The notes under the pieces were generated by a model. The model worked only from the letters and a program-made list of their open reading frames with translations, ran no database searches and had not been told where the DNA came from. 64,000 nucleotides of DNA from Streptosporangium album (GTDB taxonomy: Bacteria > Actinomycetota > Actinomycetes > Streptosporangiales > Streptosporangiaceae): positions 1,922,001-1,986,000 of the forward strand of contig NZ_JACHJU010000001.1 in NCBI RefSeq assembly GCF_014203795.1, given 5' to 3'. Position numbers and translations under genes: made by a program. Shown here in pieces: positions 33,818 through 41,658 of this stretch; position 1 is the stretch's first letter, and every line of letters starts with the position of its first letter.

Positions 33818-35617
33818 TCAGTCCAGGCGCGCGACGAGCGCGTCGTACTCGTCCCAGAGTTCCTTGGGGAGATGGTCGCCGAAGGTCTCGAAGAAGGCGG
33901 GGATCAGCGACGCCTCCTCCTTCCAGACCTCCTTGTCCACGCTCAGCAGCGTCCGCAGGTCCTCGGCGGAGATGTCGAGTCCCTCGGTGTCGAGCTCGGC
34001 GGGGAGCAGGCCGATCGGCGTCCGCACCGCCTCCGCCTCGCCGTTGAGGCGTTCGACGACCCATTTGAGGACGCGGCTGTTCTCCCCGAAGCCGGGCCAG
34101 ATGAACGTGCCCTCGGCGTTCTTACGGAACCAGTTCACGTAGTAGATGCGCGGCAGCCGGACGTTCTCGCGCCGGCCCATCTCGATCCAGTGGGCGAAGT
34201 AGTCGCCCATGTTGTAGCCGCAGAAAGGCAGCATCGCGAACGGGTCGCGGCGTAGCTCGCCGACCTTGCCCTCGGCCGCGGCGGTCTTCTCCGAGGCGAT
34301 GTTGGCTCCGGTGAAGACACCGTGCTGCCAGCTCAGCGACTCGGTCACCAGGGGGACCGCGGTGGCTCGGCGACCGCCGAACAGGATCGCCGAGATCGGC
34401 ACGCCCTTGGGGTCCTGCCACTCGGGGGCGATCGTCGGGCACTGCGCGGCGGGCACCGCGAAACGGGCGTTGGGGTGTGCGGCGGGCTCCCCGCTGTCCG
34501 GGGTCCAGGAACGGCCCTTCCAGTCGGTCAGGTGCGCCGGGGGCTCGTCGGTGAGCCCCTCCCACCACACGTCTCCGTCGTCGGTGAGGGCGACGTTGGT
34601 GAAGATGCTGTTGCCCCAGAGCGTCTTGATCGCGTTGGCGTTGGTCGTCTCGCCGGTGCCGGGCGCCACGCCGAAGAAGCCGGCTTCGGGGTTGATGGCG
34701 TACAGGTGGCCGTCGGCCCCGAAACGCATCCAGGCGATGTCGTCGCCGACCGTCTCGACCTTCCAGCCCGGGATGGTCGGCTGGAGCATGGCCAGGTTGG
34801 TCTTGCCGCAGGCGCTGGGGAACGCCGCCGCGACGTAGCGGGTCTCCCCGGACGGCGGGGTGAGCTTGAGGATGAGCATGTGCTCGGCCAGCCAACCCTC
34901 GTCGCGGGCCATCGTGCTGGCGATGCGCAGCGCGTAGCACTTCTTGCCGAGCAGCGCGTTGCCGCCGTAGCCCGAGCCGTAGGACCAGATCTCCCGGGTC
35001 TCGGGGAAGTGGCTGATGTACTTGGTGGAGCTGCACGGCCACGGCACGTCGGCCTGGCCGGGCTTGAGCGGGGCCCCGACCGAGTGAACGGCCTTCACGT
35101 AGTCGCGGCGCTCCTCGATGAGCCGGAGCGCCGCCTCACCCATGCGCGTCATGATCCTCATGGAGACGGCGACGTACGGCGAGTCGGTGATCTCCACGCC
35201 GAGCTGGGAGATGTCGCCGCCCAGCGGGCCCATGCAGAACGGCACGACGTACATGGTGCGGCCGCGCATGCTGCCCTTGAAGATCTCGCCGAAGGTCCGG
35301 CGCATCTCGGCGGGGGCGATCCAGTTGTTGGTCGGCCCGGCGTCCTGCTCGCGCTCGGAGCAGATGTAGGTCCGGTCCTCGACACGGGCGACGTCACTCG
35401 GGTCCGAGGCGGCATAGAAGCTGTTCTGCCGTTTGGCCAGGCGCTTGAACGTCCCCTGCTCCACCAGCAGGTTCGTCAGGCGCGTCCATTCGGCCTCCGA
35501 ACCGTCACACCATTCGATCCGGTCGGGCTGGGTCAGGCCGGCGATCTCCTTGACCCATGCGTCGAGCTCCGCGTGACTGGTCGGGCTGGGGGCGGTTACG
35601 TCTGCGATAACGGACAC
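33818..35617 (-). CDS. pckG: Phosphoenolpyruvate carboxykinase (GTP)
   Basis: A 599-residue cytoplasmic gluconeogenic enzyme converting oxaloacetate and GTP to PEP. Markers: [20 protein letters not shown] near the N-terminus, the PEPCK-specific P-loop [20 protein letters not shown] with reactive Cys, [20 protein letters not shown] metal site, [19 protein letters not shown], and FAHWIEMG near the end. Length is standard. GTG at 35617 is preferred (AAGGAGCCCAGCA upstream) over an ATG ten codons earlier. Three DasR-like palindromes upstream suggest control by a GntR-family repressor. Confidence 0.95.
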   Translation of the reverse strand: MSVIADVTAPSPTSHAELDAWVKEIAGLTQPDRIEWCDGSEAEWTRLTNLLVEQGTFKRLAKRQNSFYAASDPSDVARVEDRTYICSEREQDAGPTNNWIAPAEMRRTFGEIFKGSMRGRTMYVVPFCMGPLGGDISQLGVEITDSPYVAVSMRIMTRMGEAALRLIEERRDYVKAVHSVGAPLKPGQADVPWPCSSTKYISHFPETREIWSYGSGYGGNALLGKKCYALRIASTMARDEGWLAEHMLILKLTPPSGETRYVAAAFPSACGKTNLAMLQPTIPGWKVETVGDDIAWMRFGADGHLYAINPEAGFFGVAPGTGETTNANAIKTLWGNSIFTNVALTDDGDVWWEGLTDEPPAHLTDWKGRSWTPDSGEPAAHPNARFAVPAAQCPTIAPEWQDPKGVPISAILFGGRRATAVPLVTESLSWQHGVFTGANIASEKTAAAEGKVGELRRDPFAMLPFCGYNMGDYFAHWIEMGRRENVRLPRIYYVNWFRKNAEGTFIWPGFGENSRVLKWVVERLNGEAEAVRTPIGLLPAELDTEGLDISAEDLRTLLSVDKEVWKEEASLIPAFFETFGDHLPKELWDEYDALVARLD

Positions 35618-35680
35618 TGCTGGGCTCCTTACACTTCTCAGGGCCAAAACATCATTGACCGAAAAACCGCATTCAATCCA

Positions 35681-35880
35681 ATTGGCATAGACCAGTGAAT
35701 GCGTGCGGCCTGACGTCGTGACGCCCTCGGTCCGCCCGTGCTGATGGGCGTACGGGCTGGCAGAGGCCGTGACGTCTGAGGGACCTACCCAGAAGAAGTG
35801 GAGTTAAAGAAAGCCCTTTCGGCAGTGGTATAGGCCATTCACAGAGGTCTAAACCAATCATCAGAGAGGTTCAGACCAAT
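35681..35880. promoter_or_regulatory. Three DasR/GntR-like palindromes upstream of pckG
   Basis: Sites AGAGGTCTAAACCAAT (35843-35858) and AGAGGTTCAGACCAAT (35865-35880) are spaced 22 bp, two helical turns; a third, ATTGGCATAGACCAGT, lies at 35681-35696. All resemble the DasR-responsive element (core TGGTCTAGACCA), with 12-13 of 16 positions matching by eye. On the minus strand TTTAGACC and TATACC near 35.83-35.85 kb could be -35 and -10 elements, so the upstream pair would overlap the pckG promoter. Confidence 0.5.
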
Positions 35881-35905
35881 TTCGGGCCGTTTTCCCTGAC
35901 CAGCC

Positions 35906-36433
35906 TCAGGGGCTCACGTCCGGACCCGAGGCGCGCACCCGGTCGACGTGCTGAAGCGCGTCCCGCAGATCGGTCAGCCAGGTGTCGGTGTGCCTGCCCA
36001 CCAGACGGACGCACCAGGCCAGCGCGTCACTCCTGCTGCGGGCCACTCCGGCGGCCACGAGGGTGTCGAGCACCCGCCGCTCCGACTGGCGGAGCCGGGT
36101 CATGACCGGCACCGACAGTGTGGTGAACATCACCGTCTCGTCGCCGACCACGACCCCCCAGGAGACCTTCCGGCGGAAGCGGTGCTCCGCCTCCAGCGCG
36201 ATCTCGATGCGACGCTCCCTGGTCTCCTCGCGGAAACGCTCCACCCCACCCTCCACGGCGGCGGCCCGCTCCACTTCGGAGACGTCGTCACCGAGGGCGG
36301 GTGGCTGGAGCCTGCCGATCACCGCGATCTCCTCGCGGTCCAGCACGACCTCCGGCTGCCCCTCGAACCATTCCGCGGGCAGCCGGCCGGAGAACCAGCC
36401 CCGGAGCTTCTTCACTGCTTCGTCGTTTTCCAT
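35906..36433 (-). CDS. Conserved-looking hypothetical protein, 175 residues
   Basis: No family recognised. The N-terminus (MENDEAVKKLRGWFSGRLPA) is charged; the middle has EIAVIGRLQPP, RFREETRERRIEIALEAEHR and KVSWGVVVGDETVMFTTLSV; the end (RQSERRVLDTLVAAGVARSR, then SDALAWCVRLVGRH) looks like a short helical ribbon-type or arm domain. No signal or membrane segment. ATG at 36433 is followed by normal codon use. It is upstream of pckG on the same strand, 289 bp away, and divergent from the drug-exporter remnant; no functional link is evident. Confidence 0.6.
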   Translation of the reverse strand: MENDEAVKKLRGWFSGRLPAEWFEGQPEVVLDREEIAVIGRLQPPALGDDVSEVERAAAVEGGVERFREETRERRIEIALEAEHRFRRKVSWGVVVGDETVMFTTLSVPVMTRLRQSERRVLDTLVAAGVARSRSDALAWCVRLVGRHTDTWLTDLRDALQHVDRVRASGPDVSP

Positions 36434-36479
36434 GTAATTAAGATTACACCGTCTCTCCGAGGGAGGCCAGAAGCACTTA

Positions 36480-36534
36480 TTGACAGAAACTATTTTTTGA
36501 GAGTTACTTTTAAAATATAGTTACTTTCACTTCT
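36480..36534 (+). promoter_or_regulatory. AT-rich promoter with repeated AGTTACTTT, upstream of the exporter remnant and tetR
   Basis: TTGACA at 36480-36485 is a consensus -35; TTAAAAT and TATAGT about 20-30 bp further are -10 candidates. AGTTACTTT occurs twice within this 55-bp stretch, spaced about 17 bp, and could be the operator of the TetR regulator encoded downstream. The stretch stands out as the most AT-rich part of the window. Confidence 0.5.
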
Positions 36535-37095
36535 TTGCGACGCTGGTGGGCCCTGGCCGCACTGGTCCTCAGCGTCCTGGTCATCGGGCCGGACGCCACC
36601 GTCCTCAACGTCGCGCTGCCCACGCTGGCGGTGGAACTCGGCGCCACCACCAGCGACCTGCAGTGGGTCATGGACGCCTATCTGATCCCGTTCGCCGCCC
36701 TCATGCTTCCCGCCGGAGCGTTCGGCGACAGGTTCGGCCGCAAGCGCCTGCTGCTGGCCGGCGAGCGGCTTCTCAAGGGATCCGGCACCTTGCAGACGCT
36801 CCGGCAGATCGGCGGAGCGTTCGGCGTGGCCGGGCTGGGCAGCCTGCTGTCGGCCGTCTACGTCGGCGGACTGCCTGCCGGAGTGCCGGAGGCCGCCAAG
36901 GACTCGGTCGCCGCCGCCGTACGGCTCGGGGACACGGAGCTCACCGCGTCGGCCGGGCAGGCGTACACGCTGGCGATGGACACGGTGCTCGGGACCTGCG
37001 CGGCGCTCGTGCTGGTGAGCGCGGTGCTCGTGGCGGTGTTCATGCGCGTCGCCGAACCACGAGAATCAGCACATGAGCTCACCTCCGCGCCCTGA
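36535..37095 (+). pseudogene. DHA2-family MFS drug exporter with a large internal in-frame deletion
   Basis: The 186-residue frame (TTG start at 36535) begins like an EmrB/QacA exporter: PDATVLNVALPTLAVELGAT (motif D1), DLQWVMDAYLIPFAALMLPA, and GAFGDRFGRKRLLLAG (motif A). Directly after, from about 36763, it continues with GSGTLQTLRQIGGAFGVAGL and a final helix LGTCAALVLVSAVLVAVFM, which belong to the last quarter of these 14-helix, 470-500-residue proteins. About 300 residues are missing with frame kept, so the product cannot be a working transporter. Its 3' end overlaps the tetR gene by 23 bp. Confidence 0.85.
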
Positions 37096-37672
37096 GGGAC
37101 TACGCGAACGCAAGAAGGCCAAGACTCGGCGGACGATCCAGGAGCATGCCCTGCGGCTGTTCGCCGAGCAGGGGTACGAGGCCACGACGGTCGAGCAGAT
37201 CGCCGAGGCGGCGGAGATCTCTCCCAGCACCTTCTTCCGCTACTTCCCCACCAAGGAAGACGTCATCGTCCAGGACGACTACGACCCCGTCCTGATAGAG
37301 GTGCTGGCCGCGCAGCCGGCGGGCCTGGCGCCGGTCGCCGCGCTCCGCGCCACCATGCGCGCGGTGTTCGAGAAGTTCCCGGAGGACGAGGAACGGCAGA
37401 TCCTGGCCCGCACCCGGCTACAGCTCAGTCACACCGCTCTGCGCGCCAGAGCCGTGGACAACATGCTGACCACGATCGACATGCTCGCCGAGGGCATCGC
37501 CGGGCGCCTGGGACGCGACGCCGACGATCCGCTGAGCCGCACGACCGCCGGAGCCGTGGTCGGCGTGCTGCTCGCCGCGCTGTTCGCCTGGGCGGAGGCC
37601 GACGGCGCCCGACGCCTGGCCGACGTCACGGACGAGGCCCTCGCCTTCCTGGAGGCGGGCCTGCGTCCCTGA
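37073..37672 (+). CDS. TetR-family transcriptional regulator
   Basis: A 199-residue repressor-type protein. The HTH is complete: RRTIQEHALRLFAEQGYEAT, TVEQIAEAAEISPSTFFRYF and PTKEDVIVQDD. The helical ligand domain ends with LAALFAWAEADGARRLADVT and DEALAFLEAGL. ATG at 37073 overlaps the exporter remnant. Such regulators normally repress the adjacent exporter and their own gene; with the exporter deleted, it may now regulate only itself or distant genes. It converges with the NlpC/P60 gene. Confidence 0.88.
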   Translation: MSSPPRPEGLRERKKAKTRRTIQEHALRLFAEQGYEATTVEQIAEAAEISPSTFFRYFPTKEDVIVQDDYDPVLIEVLAAQPAGLAPVAALRATMRAVFEKFPEDEERQILARTRLQLSHTALRARAVDNMLTTIDMLAEGIAGRLGRDADDPLSRTTAGAVVGVLLAALFAWAEADGARRLADVTDEALAFLEAGLRP

Positions 37673-37694
37673 GTCTCCTCCGGTCCCGGAAGTG

Positions 37695-38936
37695 TCAGCG
37701 GACCCGGGCCGCGATGGCCGGGCTGATCCGCACGACACCGGCGAAGTTGCGGGTGCCGACCGGACTGATCTTGACCACGTCGCCGGTCCTGGGGGCCTGC
37801 AGCATCTTGCCGTTGCCCCAGTAGATCGCCACGTGCGAGACGTAGGTGGGATTGGTCGGGTCGTGCCGCCAGAACAGCAGGTCCCCGGGCTGGGCCTGGG
37901 AGAGCGGGATCTGCGGGCCCGAGACGAACTGCTGGTGCGTCACCCGGGGCACCTTGATGCCCGCCTGGGCGTAGGCCCACTGGACCAGGCCCGAGCAGTC
38001 GAAGGTGTCCGGCCCCTCCGCGCCCCACACGTAGGGACGGCCGAGCTTGCTGGCCGCCGCGGTGAGGGCGACCTTGATCTGGGGCGCGGTCATGAAGGCA
38101 CTCGCCGCCCAGGTCGTGCGCTGAGGCGCCGACAGCACCGGATTGATCGTGGCGATCTGGCTGCCCCGGGGCAGGATCCGCAGCAGGGTGCGGCGCAGCT
38201 TGGCCGAATCGACCTTCGGGGCGCTCACCACCAGCGCGTTGTTCTCGGGGATGCCCAGTGCCCGCGCGGTCTGCCGGGAGACCACGGCGTCGATGGCGCC
38301 CATGCCCATCGTCGCGTAGGCGCCCACGCGCAGGGACCGCCCGGCCGTGGTGACGGACTTGCCCAGCGGCATGCCTCCGTCGTTGCCGAGGACGAAGGAG
38401 ACGGCGATCTCACCCGCGGAGACGTTGCGCCAGAGCCTGTCGGAGCGCGCGGTCGGCTTGGGGGTGTAGGCGCGGAACGTCGAGGGGTTCACCCCCAGGG
38501 TCTGCACCCGTTTGCCGTCCATGCCCACTTCTGCGGCGTCGGCGCGTTCCACCGCCCGCACCCCGGCCACCTGCGCGACCTTCGCGACCACGGCCGAGCG
38601 CAGCGGCTTGGCGGCGACGACGAAGAGGTGCGGCCGGTGGATCGAGGTCAGCGCGGCCACCGGCTGCGGTGGGGTGTGCGTGGGCTCGGCCGTGGCCACG
38701 CCGCTCTGGACGGTCTGCCTGGCGACCGGCCTGCGCATGGCGACCGTCTCCGGGGACCGCTCCGGCAGTTGGGTGACGACCACCACTCCCGTGGCCAGCG
38801 CGGCGACGAGGAGGAGCACGACGGCGGGGAACACCTGCCGGGGCAGGCGACGGCCATAGCGGATGCGCGGGCGGTAGGCGAGGTCCTGCCGGGCCTCATG
38901 GATCAGACCGGAGACCCGTGTCCGCCGATCCAGCAC
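37695..38936 (-). CDS. Membrane-anchored NlpC/P60 peptidoglycan hydrolase with a MacB-PCD-like domain
   Basis: A 413-residue protein. Basic N-terminus, one helix (FPAVVLLLVAALATGVVVVT), a middle domain of about 170 residues resembling the periplasmic domain of MacB/FtsX-type permeases (KRVQTLGVNPSTFRAYTP, LWRNVSAGEIAVSFVLGN, AVVSRQTARALGIPENNAL), then a C40 peptidase domain: catalytic Cys314 in DTFDCSGLVQWAYA, GDLLFWRH, and His368 in YVSHVAIYWGNG. It cuts stem peptides outside the cell. GTG at 38936 has GGAAGGGGGGATCTC upstream; earlier starts in frame are less likely. Confidence 0.85.
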   Translation of the reverse strand: MLDRRTRVSGLIHEARQDLAYRPRIRYGRRLPRQVFPAVVLLLVAALATGVVVVTQLPERSPETVAMRRPVARQTVQSGVATAEPTHTPPQPVAALTSIHRPHLFVVAAKPLRSAVVAKVAQVAGVRAVERADAAEVGMDGKRVQTLGVNPSTFRAYTPKPTARSDRLWRNVSAGEIAVSFVLGNDGGMPLGKSVTTAGRSLRVGAYATMGMGAIDAVVSRQTARALGIPENNALVVSAPKVDSAKLRRTLLRILPRGSQIATINPVLSAPQRTTWAASAFMTAPQIKVALTAAASKLGRPYVWGAEGPDTFDCSGLVQWAYAQAGIKVPRVTHQQFVSGPQIPLSQAQPGDLLFWRHDPTNPTYVSHVAIYWGNGKMLQAPRTGDVVKISPVGTRNFAGVVRISPAIAARVR

Positions 38937-39099
38937 GAGATCCCCCCTTCCCACCCGTTCGGATCCAGCCCTAAGAGAGTGCCGTACATGGCGCCACGAT
39001 GCACGCGAACCCGCCAAAACACTCTGTTAACCACGACACAGTCGCAAGCTGGACTACACGTCTCAGAAGACGCCACAGCAACAGGCGTATGAACACGGC

Positions 39100-39128
39100 G
39101 ATCCGCCGGGATGGGAACCCGGCGGATC
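39100..39128 (-). terminator. Hairpin terminator after greA
   Basis: GATCCGCCGGG at 39100-39110 and CCCGGCGGATC at 39118-39128 pair perfectly over 11 bp with a 7-base loop, 20 bp beyond the greA stop on the minus strand. There is no T run. Confidence 0.8.
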
Positions 39129-39147
39129 GACTGGTCCGAAAGGGAGG

Positions 39148-39648
39148 TCAGTTGCCGATGTACGGCACGGCCTCAAGGATCTCCACCGTGTTGGAGCGGC
39201 CGTTGGGCATCGTGTATGTGGCCTTTTCCCCGATCTTCTTACCGTTGATCGCCGCGCCGAGCGGCGACTTCGGCGAGTAGACGTCGATCGGGGCGCCGCT
39301 CTCCTCACGGGAGGCCAGCAGGAAGGCGACCTCTTCGTCGTCCCCCTCGAAGCGGACGGTGACGGTCATGCCGGGACCGACCACGCCTTCGGTGCGTGGC
39401 GCCTCACCCACCTTGGCGCTGTCGATGATCTGGTGGAGGTGGAAGATGCGGGCCTCCATCTTGCCCTGCTCGTCCTTGGCGGCGTGGTAGCCGCCGTTCT
39501 CCTTCAGGTCACCCTCTTCGCGGGCGTCTTCGATCTTCTTGGCGATGTCGACGCGCCCCGGCCCCGAGAGGTATTCGAACTCCGCCTTCAGGCGGTCGTA
39601 CGCCTCCTGAGTGAGCCAGGTGACGCTCTCGTTGTGGGAGTCGGCCAC
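39148..39648 (-). CDS. greA: Transcription elongation factor GreA
   Basis: A 166-residue factor that enters the RNA polymerase secondary channel and stimulates cleavage of backtracked RNA. The N-terminal coiled coil contains the acidic tip motif IEDAREEGDLKENGGYHAAK, and the C-terminal FKBP-like domain has VYSPKSPLGAAINGKKIGEK. Actinobacterial greA is typically next to mca and a DUF4307 gene, as found here. ATG at 39648 with AAGGAGAACCCGTGGCC region upstream; a GTG five bases into that stretch is not in frame. Confidence 0.95.
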   Translation of the reverse strand: MADSHNESVTWLTQEAYDRLKAEFEYLSGPGRVDIAKKIEDAREEGDLKENGGYHAAKDEQGKMEARIFHLHQIIDSAKVGEAPRTEGVVGPGMTVTVRFEGDDEEVAFLLASREESGAPIDVYSPKSPLGAAINGKKIGEKATYTMPNGRSNTVEILEAVPYIGN

Positions 39649-39754
39649 GGGTTCTCCTTGCTTCCTCTATGGGGGCTTCGTACTTGGGTTAGCTGACGTT
39701 CGAATTTCGAAAGGCTAACAAGTTAACGCCTCGAACGCTTCCCCAAATATCTCA

Positions 39755-40183
39755 CTATACGAGATAGCAGTAGTGGACGTCGCCCGAAGTGGCCGGGGCA
39801 CTGGTCTCTAGCCGCTCAGTAAGCCGGACATATCCCTCACCAGCCGGAATAGTGACCTCCCGGCTCCCGACTTCTCCATGGGAGACATCCATCGCCCGCA
39901 GCCGGCAGACGGCGGCGCGATCGGACGGCTTGACCACCTCGAAGGTAATCTGCATAGAATCGCCGCGGCCGGGATCAAAAGCTATGACCTGGTCGATCAC
40001 CTCGGTGTTCCCCTTGGACGCCCACATCACGTAGCCCCAGCCCGCGGCGCACACCGCGCACAGGATCGCGATCACGATGTGGACGACGAAGCGCCCCCTG
40101 CGCTCCGGGCGGTCGGGGAAGTCGTCCGGGACGCCGAGGATCGGACCGTCCTGCCGGTCCCTCTCGGCCTCGCTGGTGGCCAT
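39755..40183 (-). CDS. DUF4307 family membrane protein
   Basis: About 142 residues: short charged N-terminus (GVPDDFPDRPERRGRF), one membrane helix (VVHIVIAILCAVCAAGWGYV), and an extracytoplasmic beta domain with QITFEVVKPSDRAAVCRLRA and DVSHGEVGSREVTIPAG, which match the DUF4307 pattern. The C-terminal region has a second Cys in HYCYLV, so a disulfide with the Cys in VCRLRA is possible. ATG at 40183 is preferred (CAGGGAGATTCCGCC upstream). Function unknown; the gene is regularly found between greA and mca in actinomycetes. Confidence 0.8.
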   Translation of the reverse strand: MATSEAERDRQDGPILGVPDDFPDRPERRGRFVVHIVIAILCAVCAAGWGYVMWASKGNTEVIDQVIAFDPGRGDSMQITFEVVKPSDRAAVCRLRAMDVSHGEVGSREVTIPAGEGYVRLTERLETSAPATSGDVHYCYLV

Positions 40184-40217
40184 GGCGGAATCTCCCTGCA
40201 CTACCTCGGCGTTATCC

Positions 40218-40231
40218 GAGACAATTGTCTC
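40218..40231. promoter_or_regulatory. Perfect 14-bp palindrome between DUF4307 and mca genes
   Basis: GAGACAATTGTCTC reads the same on both strands. It lies 35 bp upstream of the DUF4307 ATG and 182 bp upstream of the mca start, inside the divergent promoter region, so it is a good operator candidate. No regulator can be assigned. Confidence 0.45.
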
Positions 40232-40412
40232 TCGTGGGGGCCTCGCCCTCGCGACCGCCATAAGAGAAACTAACCTCTCCCTGGAGTGGCCCAGGCCAAC
40301 CCGGGGAGCGGCGCGTCATCGGAGCGGGCCCTGTGGGCGGTACGGCAGAGCCGTCCGTCCGCCGGACGAGTGAATATCTGAGCGCGACCTATACAGAGGA
40401 GACGTCGAGCCC

Positions 40413-41297
40413 GTGAGTGCACCGCTGCGGCTGATGGCCGTTCACGCGCACCCTGACGACGAGTCGAGCAAGGGCGCCGCCACGATGGCGCGCTACGTCG
40501 CGGAAGGTGTGGAGGTGCTCGTCTGTACCCTCACCGGAGGAGAACGTGGCTCAATCTTGAACCCCAAGATGGACCGCCCCGAGATCCTTGAGAACATCGG
40601 CGAGGTCCGGCGCCTGGAGATGGAGCGCGCGAGGGAGATCCTCGGCGTGCAGCAGCGCTTCATGGGGTTCGTCGACTCGGGCCTGCCCGACGACGAGAGC
40701 GAGCCGCTGCCCGAGGGCTGCTTCGCCCTCCAGCCGATCGAGATCGCCTCGGCGCCGCTGGTGGCCGCCGTGCGCGAGTTCAGGCCGCACGTCATCCTCA
40801 CCTATGACGACGACGGCGGCTACCCGCACCCGGACCACATCATGACCAACCGCGTCTCGGTGGAGGCCTTCGAGGCCGCGGGCGACCCCGACCGCTATCC
40901 CGGGGCCGGTGAGCCCTGGCAGCCGCTCAAGCTCTACTACCACATGGGCTTCACCAAGGACCGGTTCGAGGCGCTGCACGAGGCGATGAACTCCCGCGGC
41001 ATGGGCTCCCCCTACGCCGACTGGATCGCGCGCTGGGAGGACCGCCCGCAGAAGTGGCCGGTGACCACCCGCGTCCAGTGCGGCGACTACTTCGAGGTCC
41101 GTGACGAGGCGCTGCTCGCCCACGCCACCCAGGTCGACCCCGACGGCTTCTGGTTCGTCTGCCCGCGCGAGTTGCAGCGCGAGATCTGGCCGACCGAGGA
41201 CTACCACCTGGCCCGTTCCCTCGTGGACACCGGGCTTCCCGAGGGCGACCTGTTCCTCGGCATCCACGCCGAAGAGGTGTCGCCCGCCTGCCACTGA
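40413..41297 (+). CDS. mca: Mycothiol S-conjugate amidase (Mca)
   Basis: A 294-residue Zn-dependent amidase that cleaves mycothiol conjugates of electrophiles, releasing a mercapturic acid for export; a detoxification step specific to actinobacteria. Zn site motifs: AVHAHPDDESSKGAATMARY near residue 13 and GYPHPDHIMTN near residue 146. LTGGERGSILNPKMDRPEIL and YHMGFTKDRFEALHEAM separate it from the paralogue MshB. GTG at 40413 has AGAGGAGACGTCGAGCCC upstream. The next small membrane protein gene is regularly linked to mca. Confidence 0.93.
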   Translation: MSAPLRLMAVHAHPDDESSKGAATMARYVAEGVEVLVCTLTGGERGSILNPKMDRPEILENIGEVRRLEMERAREILGVQQRFMGFVDSGLPDDESEPLPEGCFALQPIEIASAPLVAAVREFRPHVILTYDDDGGYPHPDHIMTNRVSVEAFEAAGDPDRYPGAGEPWQPLKLYYHMGFTKDRFEALHEAMNSRGMGSPYADWIARWEDRPQKWPVTTRVQCGDYFEVRDEALLAHATQVDPDGFWFVCPRELQREIWPTEDYHLARSLVDTGLPEGDLFLGIHAEEVSPACH

Positions 41298-41331
41298 CAC
41301 GACCATGAGGTGGCGGTGGCAGACTTGAGGC

Positions 41332-41505
41332 GTGATTGCACTTGACACCGTCACCAAAAGTGACGTCAGCCCGGGCCTCCTGGGGTTCCTCGTCGTCGCG
41401 GCGCTGGGGTTCGCGTTGTTCATGCTCGTGAAGTCGATGAAGAGGCAGATCTCCAGGATCGAGGTCCCCTCGGAGGCCGAGCTGAAGAAGCAGAGCACCA
41501 CCTAG
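41332..41505 (+). CDS. Small membrane protein downstream of mca
   Basis: A 57-residue protein from GTG at 41332 to TAG at 41503-41505. It has one membrane helix (GLLGFLVVAALGFALFMLV) followed by a basic then acidic tail (KSMKRQISRIEVPSEAELKK). It is 34 bp after mca on the same strand. A small protein of this type after mca is common among actinomycetes, which supports its reality; function unknown. Confidence 0.75.
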   Translation: MIALDTVTKSDVSPGLLGFLVVAALGFALFMLVKSMKRQISRIEVPSEAELKKQSTT

Positions 41506-41550
41506 ACGATCGACCGGCGTGGCCGCGGCGGCCGGACGAGGGTGTCCGCG

Positions 41551-41570
41551 CTCGGCCCGTGACGGCCGAG
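41551..41570. terminator. Hairpin between convergent genes downstream of mca
   Basis: CTCGGCC at 41551-41557 pairs with GGCCGAG at 41564-41570 around a 6-base loop. It sits between the small membrane protein gene (stop 41505) and the convergent hypothetical gene (stop 41659), so it could end either transcript. Confidence 0.5.
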
Positions 41571-41658
41571 ACGGGCACCGTCGTGGACGCACCGCGCGTG
41601 AAGATCACGCCGGAGCGTCCGCATCCGCCCGCCTCGATGACCGATCCCCCGAGCGACG

